Origin: Lineus longissimus
Lineage: Eukaryota > Nemertea > Pilidiophora > Heteronemertea > Lineidae
Assembly: GCF_910592395.1 (NCBI RefSeq)
Contig: NC_088320.1
Coordinates: forward strand, 9,860,001 to 9,924,000
Length of the DNA stretch: 64,000 bases
Direction: 5' to 3'
Made by a program: the position numbers and the translations under genes. This document shows, piece by piece, positions 35,442 to 44,826 of the stretch; positions within the stretch are counted from its first letter, which is position 1; each line of letters begins with the position of its first letter. A model generated the notes under the pieces. It was not told where the DNA came from, did no database searches, and saw nothing but the letters and a program-made list of their open reading frames with translations.

Positions 35442-36321
35442 AAAAAGGGTGACATAGACGGGAAATGTACACCACCGGATACAGTCTGTGCTTCATCAGG
35501 CATCGGTCAGATGATATCCTGAACAAGGCATCTATGGAAGCAAATCCAGAAAGAGACTTAACCTTCGAAGGGCACACTTATTACTCAGTGAAAAGTCAGT
35601 CCTGTGGGCTGTTTTCCAATTCAAAATAAAAGTGTAACCTCTTTAAATTAGTCTCACAGACTGAACCATAACACTCAACAGCCAACCGTGCCCACATGAT
35701 GATTGATGTGAGCCGAGAGCTGGGCTTAAAGATGAGCGAGTGGTGTACTACATTTCGAAAATTGTCTATCGTCTACGACATGTGACAGAACAGGATCTAG
35801 TGGACTTAATGATGAGGTACTATCAAATAAGGTGTCCATCAAATGAATCATGAGGGCCTGTTGAGTTATACTCTAAGCCTGTCCTATAGGGCTTGGCTAT
35901 GGTTTTTGTCTTTTTTACAGCTACAGTACAGCCATGCACAGCGCAGTGTACAGACAGTACAGGATTGCAAACCAAAAACATGAGCATTGCTGCGTAACGA
36001 AACTGCAGTGGGATTCATACTACGATGTCATAATGTGACTTTCAAAATAATTGCAAACAAACGTAAATGGCGAAATATGTTGCAAAATTGCCATCCATAA
36101 CAACTCAGGGACCGTAGCCAAAATGGCCGACGGCGAATTCTCCGGTCGCTAGCGCAGTCCATAAACAAGCATCAATTTTACCAACTTTGGGCGCAAGCTT
36201 GGTCATCAAAGTTACAGAACAGTTAGAAATACATCCAAACAACATATATATACAGTTAAAAGTGCATAAAAATCCCGTTTCAACCTCCGGGCGCTACCTT
36301 TTTTTCTCCGCCAGACGCCGG
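35442..36321. other. Element A, middle interior; no recognisable gene
   Basis: This 880-bp stretch is unique in the window. It has a plus-strand polypyrimidine tract ending in ACAG (35901-35920) that resembles a splice acceptor. It also has a CCAAAATGGCCGAC motif (36118-36131) that resembles a YY1-type site and opens a nine-codon frame ending at 36152. I find no conserved coding sequence or RNA gene. Confidence 0.5.
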
Positions 36322-36792
36322 GCCCTACCGGTCGTTATTTAGTGCGACCGCCACCAGAGTGTTTATCACGATCTTTCGCCGTTTTAATTGCGCGTTTTAG
36401 GCAGATTAATCAATTATTACATGCATGCATTATATATCACCGAAATGATAATTGCGTAGGCTATTTGAAACTAAGTTCAGATATTATTTTTGATCTTTGA
36501 ATTGAATTTAGGCGAGTGATTTTTGACACCCGGTCGACATATCAGGACTTGCAAAATTCACGCGAGATCGCTTGCTTCATCGGCACGTTTGAAAACCGAA
36601 TTTCACAAATTCGACAAATATTTATCACATACCATATGTATCACCACAAAGGTAACTCTCTAGACTATTTGAAACCAAGTTCAGATACTTATTTTCACAA
36701 AAATTTATCACATACCATATGTATCACCACAAAGGTAACTCTCTAGACTATTTGAAACCAAGTTCAGATACTTATTTTCACAAAAATTCGAA
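36322..36792. repeat. 471-bp direct duplication in element A, copy 1
   Basis: Starting at GCCCTACCGGTCGTTATTTA, this copy matches 36793 onward for about 375 bp. It then continues with an additional 83-bp tandem duplicate not present in copy 2. The two copies appear identical over the aligned part, indicating a recent event. A 77-codon plus-strand frame (36516-36746) lies within it. That frame's first 60 or so codons are repeated exactly in copy 2 (36987 onward), so it reflects the duplication rather than selection. Confidence 0.93.
36621..36786. repeat. 83-bp tandem duplication within copy 1
   Basis: TTTATCACATACCATATGTA occurs at 36621 and 36704, and the following CACCACAAAGGTAACTCTC and GAAACCAAGTTCAGATAC are repeated with it. 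A more diverged relative of the last part, GAAACTAAGTTCAGATAT, lies at about 36467, suggesting an older round of the same process. Confidence 0.92.
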
Positions 36793-37168
36793 GCCCTACC
36801 GGTCGTTATTTAGTGCGACCGCCACCAGAGTGTTTATCACGATCTTTCGCCGTTTTAATTGCGCGTTTTAGGCAGATTAATCAATTATTACATGCATGCA
36901 TTATATATCACCGAAATGATAATTGCGTAGGCTATTTGAAACTAAGTTCAGATATTATTTTTGATCTTTGAATTGAATTTAGGCGAGTGATTTTTGACAC
37001 CCGGTCGACATATCAGGACTTGCAAAATTCACGCGAGATCGCTTGCTTCATCGGCACGTTTGAAAACCGAATTTCACAAATTCGACAAATATTTATCACA
37101 TACCATATGTATCACCACAAAGGTAACTCTCTAGACTATTTGAAACCAAGTTCAGATACTTATTTTCA
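36793..37168. repeat. 471-bp direct duplication in element A, copy 2
   Basis: This copy repeats 36322-36697. It then diverges at CAAAAATTCGAAGCTATGC, where copy 1 enters its 83-bp repeat. The AAAATTCGAAGC word is found at both the copy 1/copy 2 junction and the end of copy 2, which fits unequal exchange or replication slippage. Confidence 0.93.
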
Positions 37169-37417
37169 CAAAAATTCGAAGCTATGCAAGCGATTTTTCA
37201 GTGGTAGAGATCGACGGAAACAAATTTCTCGCTCTAAAATGACATGAGACGAGCACCAACTTTCGCTAATTTGTGCACAAAATTTCCGCAATATTATAAA
37301 AAACTATCGATAAATCTGAATTATATAGACTCTTTTCAGTACCTAAACAAATTTCAGGTACATGGTCATGTTGATTAAAAGAGTATCAACCGATTGAACA
37401 TGAGAAATTTCACTCAC

Positions 37418-37444
37418 CTTCATTGAAGCGGCGACTACCGCCAT
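37418..37444 (-). other. Candidate short first coding exon with splice donor
   Basis: On the minus strand, ATGGCGG at 37444 is in a good start context (AAAA before, G after) and reads MAVVAASMK. It is followed directly by AAG|GTGAGTG, a near-perfect splice donor at 37417. A second ATG at 37460 opens a different frame through the same donor. The next good minus-strand acceptor I see is a TTCTCTTCTCTTTTTTTACAG tract (34304-34284), after which a frame stays open. This could be a captured gene fragment within element A or a chance assembly. Nothing recognisable is encoded. Confidence 0.2.
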
Positions 37445-37474
37445 TTTTAAATGGTGGCATCTCTTCTATCGCTC

Positions 37475-37486
37475 GGCCAATCAGCG
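37475..37486. promoter_or_regulatory. Canonical CCAAT box (NF-Y type)
   Basis: GGCCAATCAGCG fits the established NF-Y consensus RRCCAATSR. It lies beside two ATGG/CCAT motifs (37441-37460) in a short GC-rich segment, a promoter-like combination for an animal gene. The distance to the ATG at 37444 is only about 30 bp, shorter than usual for NF-Y, so promoter function is uncertain. Confidence 0.4.
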
Positions 37487-37889
37487 GCACTGCTTGCAAA
37501 AAGTTGAGCCACCGCCAAATTTGAAATCGCCAAAATTCAGTCAATGTGCATGCAGCGCCAACTGGCGGTGAAAACTATATTAATTCCATTAAAAGTAAAA
37601 AATTAAAAAATATTAAAAAATATTCAGCCACATTTGAAAACAATATTTGCTCTGTGGACCGAGGTAAAAAGGGAAAGAAATCTAAACGCGAAATGACCTC
37701 ATTCTCTTAATACAGGTCGGATCGCGCTGATTTTTCGTGTTTTGAGTTCACCTTGGGCAACTCCTAATTTAGCACCGTCAACGAAGTGGCTAGGCCTTCC
37801 CAATCAGAAATGTCCAATTTTGTCCACAGATGGGTCCCTAGATGGATGGATGGATTGCAGGACGGACACCATTTGAACAGCTATTCTAC

Positions 37890-37918
37890 TAGCTCCGCTG
37901 ACTTTGTCAGCTGAGCTA
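37890..37918. other. Right-terminal hairpin of element A
   Basis: TAGCTC-C-GCTGAC, loop TTT, then GTCAGC-T-GAGCTA gives 12 paired positions and one C/T mismatch. It abuts the A-run where satellite resumes. Element B ends in the same way with a different stem, supporting a family-level terminal structure. Confidence 0.88.
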
Positions 37919-40156
37919 AAAATAAGCGTGATCGGTCGTGACAAGCGCCATCGCTCACCGACTGTCATCGCCAGTAGCATAATATTGCTAGTCGAATAAC
38001 AACTTTTCATCGCAGATTCTCGAAATTGCCGTCTCAGTTGGTCTAATCGGTCATCTCATCTCTGTATAACCAAAATGAGCGTGATCGGTCGCGACGAGCG
38101 CCATCGCCAACAGACTTTCATCGCCAGTAGTGTAATATCGCTAGTCGAATGACGACTAATCATCGCAGAATCACGAAATTGTGGTCTCAGTTTGTCTAAT
38201 CGGGCACTTCTACTCTGAAAAACCAAAATTAGCGTGATCGGTTGCAACGAGCGCCATCGCCGACCGACTTTCATCGCCAGTAGTGTAATATTGCTACCGA
38301 ATGACGACTTATCATCGCAGAATCTCGAAATTGTGGTATCAGTTTGTCTAATCGGTCATCTCGACTCTGTATAACCAAAATTAGTGTGATCGATCACGAC
38401 GAGCGCCATCACCGACCAACTTTCATCGCCAGTAGCGTAATATTGCTAGTCGAATGACAACTTCTCATTGCAGAATCTCGAAATTGCTGTCTCAGTTTGG
38501 TTCAATCGGTCATCTTGAGTCCGTATAACCAAAATTAGCGTAATCGATCACGACGAGCGCCATCACCGACCGACTTTCATCGCCAGTAGCAAAATATTGC
38601 TAGTCGAATGACAACTTCTCATCGCAGAATCTCAAAATTGCCGTCTAAGTTTGTCCAATCGGTCATCTTGACTCTGTATAACCAAAGTGAGCGTGATCGG
38701 TCGCGACGAGTGCCATCGCCGCTGACTTTCATCGCCAGTAGTGTAATATCGCTAGTTGAATGACAACTTCTTATCGCAGAATCTCGAAATTGCCGTCTTA
38801 GTTTGTCCAATCGGCCATCCTGACTCTGTATAAACAAAGTGAGCGTGATCGGTCGCGACGAGCGCCATCGCCGCTGACTTTCATCGCCAGTAGTGTAATA
38901 TTGCTAGTCGAATGACAACTTATCATCGCAGAATCTCGAAATTGCGGTCTCAGTTTGTCCAATCGGTCATCTTGACTCTGTATAACAAAAATAAGCGTGA
39001 TCGGTCGTGACAAGCGCCATCGCTCATCGACTGTCATCGCCAGTAGCGTAATATTGCTAGTCGAATAACAACTTATCATCGCAGAATCTCGAAATTGCCG
39101 TCTAAGTTTGACCAATCGGTCATCTTGACTCTGTATAACCAAAATGAGCGTGATCGGTCGCGACGAGCGCCATTGCTGACCGACATTCATCGCCAGTAGT
39201 GTAATATCGCTATCGAATGACGACTTATCATCGCAGAATCTCGAAATTGTGGTCTCAGTTTGTCTAATCGGTCATCTCGACTCTGTATAACCAAAATTAG
39301 CGTGATCGATCACGACGAGCGCCATCACCGACCGACTTTCATCACCAGTAGCGTAATATTGCTAGTCGAATGACAACTTCTCATCGCAGAATCTCGAAAT
39401 TGCTGTCTCAGTTTGGTTCAATCGGTCATCTTGACTCCGTATAACCAAAATTAGCGTGATCGGTCGCGACGAGCGCCATCGCCGACTGACAATGATCGCC
39501 AGTAGTCTTATATCGTTGGTCGAATGACAAATTATCATCGCAGAATCTTGAAATTGTGGTCTCAGTTAGTCGAATCGGTCATCTCGACTCCGTATAACCA
39601 AAATGAGCGTGATCGGTCGCGACGAGCGGCTTCGCCGACCGACTTTCATCGCCAGTAGTGTAATATCGCTAGTCGAATGACAACTTATCATCGCAGAATC
39701 TGGAAATTGCGTTCGCAGAATCTGACCCTTGCGGTCTCAGTTTTTCCAATCGGTCATCTTGACTCTGTATAACTAAAATGAGCGTGATCGGTCGCGACAA
39801 GCGCCATCGCTCACCGATCGTTATCGCCAGTAGCATAGTATTGCTAGTCGAATGATAACTTCTCATCGCAGAATCTCAAAATTGCTGTTTAAGTTTGTCC
39901 AATCGGTCATCTTGACTCTGTATAACCAAAATGAGCGTGATCGGTCACGACGAGCGCCATCACCGACTGACTTTCATCGCCAGTAGTGTAATATTGCTAG
40001 TCGAATGACAACTTATCATCGCAGAATCTCGAAATTGCGGTCTCAGTTTGTCCAATCAGTCATCTTCACTCTGTATAACCAAAATAAGCGTGATCGGTCA
40101 TGACAAGCGCCATCGCTCACCGACTGACATCGCCAGTAGCCTAATATTGCTATTCG

Positions 40157-42569
40157 AATAACAACTTCTCATCGCAGAATCTCGAAATTGCCGTCTAAGT
40201 TTGTCCAATCGGTCATCTTGACTCTGTATAACCAAAATGAGCGTGATCGGTCGCGACGAGCGCCATGGCCGCTGACTTTCATCGCCACTAGTGTAATATT
40301 GCTAGTCGAATGACGACTAATCATCGCAGAATCACTAAATTCTGGTCTCAGTTTGTCTAATCGTTCACTTCTACTCTGAAAAACCAAAATTAGCGTGATC
40401 GGTTGCGACGAGCGCCATCGCCGACCGACTTTCATCGCCAGTAGTGTAATATCGCTATCGAATGACAACTTATCATCGCAGAATCTCGAAATTGCCGTCT
40501 AAGTTTGTCCAATCGGTCATCTTGACTCTGTATAACCAAAATGAGCGTGATCGGTCGCGACGACCGCCATCGCCGCTGACTTTCATCGCCATTAGTGTAA
40601 TATTGCTAGTCGAATGACGACTAATCATCGCAGAATCACGAAATTCTGGTCTCAATTTGTCTAATCGGGCACTTCTACTCTGAAAAACCAAAATTAGCGT
40701 GATCGGTTGCGACGAGCGCCATCGCCGACCGACTTTCATCGCCAGTAGTGTAATATCGCTATCGAATAACAACTTCTCATCGCAGAATCTCGAAATTGCC
40801 GTATAAGTTTGTCCAATCGGTCATCTTGACTCTGTATAACCAAAATGAGCGTGATCGGTCGCGACGAGTGCCATCGCCGCTGACTTTCATCGCCAGTAGT
40901 GTAATATCGCTAGTTGAATGACAACTTCTCATCGCAGAATCTCGAAAGTGCCGTCTAAGTTTGTCCAATCGGTCATCTTGACTCTGTATAACCAAAGTGA
41001 GCGTGATCGGTCGCCACGAGCGCCATCGCCGCTGACTTTCATCGCCAGTAGTGTAATATTGCTAGTCGAATGACAACTTATCATCGCAGAATCACGAAAT
41101 TGCGGTCTCAGTTTGTCCAATTGGTCATCTTTACTCTGTATAACCAAAATTAGCGTGATCAGTCGCGACGAGCGCCATCGCCGACTGACAATGATCGCCA
41201 GTAGTCTTATATCGTTGGTCGAATGACAAATTATCATCGCAGAATCTTGAAATTGTGGTCTCAGTTAGTCGAATGGGTCATCTCGACTCCGTATAACCAA
41301 AATGAGCGTGATCGGTCGCGACGAGCGACTTCGCCGACCGACTTTCATCGCCAGTAGTGTAATATCGCTAGTCGAATGACAACTTATCAACGCAGAATCT
41401 GGAAATTGCGTTCTCAGTTTGTCCAATTCGTCATCTCGACTCTGTAAAACCATAATGAGCGTGCCTGGTCGCAACGAGCGCCATCGCCAATCGTCTTTTA
41501 TCGCCAGTCGTTTAATATCGCTATCAAATGACAACTTATCATCGCAGAATCTCGAAATTGTGGTCTCAGTTGGTCTAATCGGTCATCTCATCTCTGTATA
41601 ACCAAAATGAGCGTGATCGGTCGCGACGAGCGCCATCGCCGACCGACTTTCATCGCCAGTAGTGTAATATCGCTAGTCGAATGACAACTTCTCATCTCAG
41701 AATCTGGAAATTGCGTTCGCAGAATCTGACCCTTGCGGTCTCAGTTTTTCCAATCGGTCATCTTGACTCTGTATAACCGAAATGAGCGTGATTGGTCGCG
41801 ACAAGCGCCATCGCTCACCGCCCGTCATCGCCAGTAGCGTAATATTACTAGTCGAATGACAACTTCTCATCGCAGAATCTCAAAATTGCCTTTTAAGTTT
41901 GTCCAATCGGTCATCTTTACTCTGTATAACGAAAATGAGCGTGATCGGTCTCGACGAGCGCCACCACCGACTGACTTTCATCGCCATTAGTGTAATATTG
42001 CTAGTCGAATGACAACTTATCATCGCAGAATCTCGAAATTGCGGTCTCAGTTTGTCCAATCAGTCATCTTCACTCTGTATAACCAAAATAAGCGTGATCG
42101 GTCGTGATAAGCGCCATCGCTCACCGACTGTCATCGCCAGTAGCGTAATATTGCTCGTCGAATGACGACTAATCATCGCAGAATCACGAAATTGTGGTCT
42201 CAGTTTGTCTAATCGGGCACTTCTACTCTGAAAAACCAAAATTAGCGTGATCGGTTGCGACGAGCGCCATCGCCGACCGACTTTCATCGCCAGTAGTGTA
42301 ATATCGCTAGTCGAATGACGACTAATCATCGCAGAATCACGAAATTGTGGTCTCAGTTTGGCTAATCGGGCACTTCTACTCTGAAAAACCAAAATTAGCG
42401 TGATCGGTTGCGACGAGCGCCATCGCCGACCGACTTTCATCGCCAGTAGTGTAATATCGCTACCAAATGATGACTTATCATCGCAGAATCTCGAAATTGT
42501 GGTCTCAGTTTGTCTAATCGGTCATCTCGACTCTGTATAACCAAAATTAGCGTGATCGATCACGACGAG
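40157..42569. repeat. Satellite block duplicated across the insertion, copy 2
   Basis: This is the right-arm counterpart of 29105-31365, longer by one 152-bp monomer. Shared rare features include GAGCGTGCCTGGTCGCAACG and the pair of TCGGGCACTTCTACTCTG monomers near the end. Confidence 0.85.
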
Positions 42570-44820
42570 CGCCATCACCGACCGACTTTCATCGCCAGTA
42601 GCGAAATATTGCTAGTCGAATGACAACTTCTCATTGCAGAATCTCGAAATTGCTGTCTCAGTTTGGTTCAATCGGTCATCTTGAGTCTGTATAACCAAAA
42701 TTTGCGTGATCGATCACGACGAGCGCCATCACTGACCGACTTTCATCGCCAGTAGCAAAATATTGCTTGTCGAATGACAACTTCTCATCGCAGAATCTCA
42801 AAATTGCCGTCTAAGTTTGTCCAATCGGTCATCTTGACTCTGTATAACCAAAGTGAGCGTGATCGGTCGCGACGAGCGCCATCGCCGCTGACTTTCATCA
42901 CCAGTAGTGTAACATCGCTAGTTGAATGACAACTTCTTATCGCAGAATCTCGAAATTGCCGTCTAAGTTTGTCCAATCGGTCATATTGACTCTGTATAAC
43001 CAAAGTGAGCGTGATCGGTCGCGACGAGTGCCATCGCGGCTGACTTTCATCGCCAGTAGTGTAATATTGCTAGTCCAATGACAACTTATCATCGCAGAAT
43101 CTCGAAATTGCGGTCTCAGTTTGTCCAATCGGTCATCATGACTCTGTATAACAAAAATAAGCGTGATCGGTCGTGACAAGCGCCATCGCTCACCGACTGT
43201 CATCGCCAGTAGCGTAATATTGCTAGTCGAATAACAACTTTTCATCGCAGAATCTCGAAATTGCCGTCTCAGTTGGTCTAATCGGTCATCTCATCTCTGT
43301 ATAACCAAAATGAGCGTGATCGGTCGCGACGAGCGCCATCGCCGACCGACTTTCATCGCCAGTAGTGTAATATCGCTAGTCGAATGACAACTTATCATCG
43401 CAGAATCTGGAAATTGCGTTCGCAGAATCTGACCCTTGCGGTCTCAGTTTTTCCAATCTATCATCTTGACTCTGTATAACCAAAATGATCGTGATCGGTC
43501 GCGACAAGCGCCATCGCTCACCGACCGTTATCGCCAGTAGCGTAGTATTGCTAGTCGAATGACAACTTCTCTTCGCAGAATCTCAAAATTGCTGTTTAAG
43601 TTTGATCAATCGGTCATCTTGACTCTGTATAACCAAAGTGAGCGTGATCGGTCGCGACGAGCGCCATCACCGACTGACTTTCATCGCCAGTAGTGTAATA
43701 TTGCTAGTCGAATGACAACTTATCATCGCAGAATCTCAAAATTGCGGTCTCAGTTTGTCCAATCAGTCATCTTCACTCTGTATAACCAAAATAAGCGTGA
43801 TCGGTCGTGACAAGCGCCATCGCTCACCGACTGTCATCGCCAGTAGCGTAATATTGCTATTCGAATAACAACTTCTCATCGCAGAATCTCGAAATTGCCG
43901 TCTAAGTTTGTCCAATCGGTCATCTTGACTCTGTATAACCAAAGTGAGTGTGATCGGTCGCGACGAGCGCCATCGCCGCTGACTTTCATCGCCAGTAGTG
44001 TAATATCGCTAGTTGAATGACAACTTCTCATCGCAGAATCTCGAAATTGCCGTCTAAGTTTGTCCAATCGGTCATCTTGACTCTGGATAACCAAAGTGAG
44101 CGTGATCGGTCGCGACGAGCGCCATCGCCGCTGACTTTCATCGCCAGTAGTGTAATATTGCTAGTCGAATGACAACTTATCATCGCAGAATCACGAAATT
44201 GCGGTCTCAGTTTGTCCAATCGGTCATCTTGACTCTGTATAACCAAAATTAGCGTGATCAGTCGCGAAGAGTGCCATCGCCGACTGATAATGATCGCCAG
44301 TAGTCTTATATCGTTGGTCGAATGACAAATTATCATCGCAGAATCTTAAAATTGTGGTCTCAGTTAGTCGAATCGGTCATCTCGATTCCGTATAACCAAA
44401 ATCAGCGTGATCGGTCGCGACGAGCGACTTCGCCGACCGACTTTCATCGCCAGTAGTGTAATATCGCTAGTCGAATGACAACTTATCAACGCAGAATCTG
44501 GAAATTGCGTTCTCAGTTTGTCCAATTCGTCATCTCGACTCTGTAAAACCATAATGAGCGTGACTGGTCGCAACGAGCGCCATCGCCAATCGTCTTTCAT
44601 CGCCAGTCGTTTAATATCGCTATCAAATGACAACTTATCATCGCAGAATCTCGAAATTGTGGTCTCAGTTGGTCTAATCGGTCATCTCATCTCTGTATAA
44701 CCAAAATGAGCGTGATCGGTCGCGACGAGCGCCATCGCCGACCGACTTTCATCGCCAGTAGTGTAATATCGCTAGTCGAATGACAACTTCTCATCTCAGA
44801 ATCTGGAACTTGCGGTCTCA
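42290..44820. repeat. Higher-order repeat, 2924-bp distance, copy 1
   Basis: This block matches about 45214-47744 with a constant 2924-bp offset. Paired landmarks include AATTTGCGTGATCGATCA, the CAGTAGTGTAACATCGC form, and GACTCTGGATAACCAAAG. The copy starting at about 45.2 kb has one monomer fewer on its left side. Boundaries are approximate. Confidence 0.8.
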
Positions 44821-44826
44821 GTTTTT

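Larger units (their letters stand above)
33592..37917 (+). mobile_element. Mobile element A inserted in the satellite (4.3 kb, non-autonomous or composite)
   Basis: The satellite stops at CTGTATAACAA and resumes in the same phase with AAAAATAAGCGTGATCGG; an uninterrupted copy at 43141-43160 gives the empty site. The left end has a perfect hairpin AGGCCC-AA-GGGCCT (33596-33609) followed by GCTCAGCTGA (33613-33622). The right end has TCAGCTGAGC (37907-37916), the exact inverted match, within a 13-pair hairpin with one mismatch ending GAGCTA. Any target duplication is at most two or so A residues and is ambiguous in the A-run. I see no transposase, reverse transcriptase or helicase reading frame, so the element is non-autonomous, or a decayed or gene-capturing derivative. 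The ends resemble repeats I associate with mollusc and other marine invertebrate genomes. A Helitron-like origin (terminal hairpin, CTAA end) is possible, but the left end does not start with TC. Confidence 0.82.
37169..37917. other. Element A, right interior with promoter-like segment
   Basis: The stretch includes a GC-rich segment at 37425-37520 with a canonical CCAAT box and ATGGCGG motifs, an AT-rich tract at about 37575-37625, a short GATG run (37840-37855), and the right-terminal hairpin. No long reading frame is present on either strand. Confidence 0.5.

Noticed and set aside
35186-35503. 105-codon minus-strand frame crossing the end of element B
   Set aside because: It spans the GAC microsatellite (read as a Val/Arg-rich stretch), the terminal hairpin and the element boundary, so it cannot be an ancestral gene.
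36516-37247. Two similar 77- and 87-codon plus-strand frames (36516-36746 and 36987-37247) as a duplicated gene
   Set aside because: They are the same sequence carried on the 471-bp duplication, their 3' parts differ because of the 83-bp repeat, and they contain no recognisable domain or signal.
33592-37917. Element A as a Helitron
   Set aside because: The right end has a hairpin and CTAA, but the left end does not begin with TC, insertion is in an A-run rather than clearly between A and T, and no Rep/helicase sequence is visible. Kept only as an alternative.
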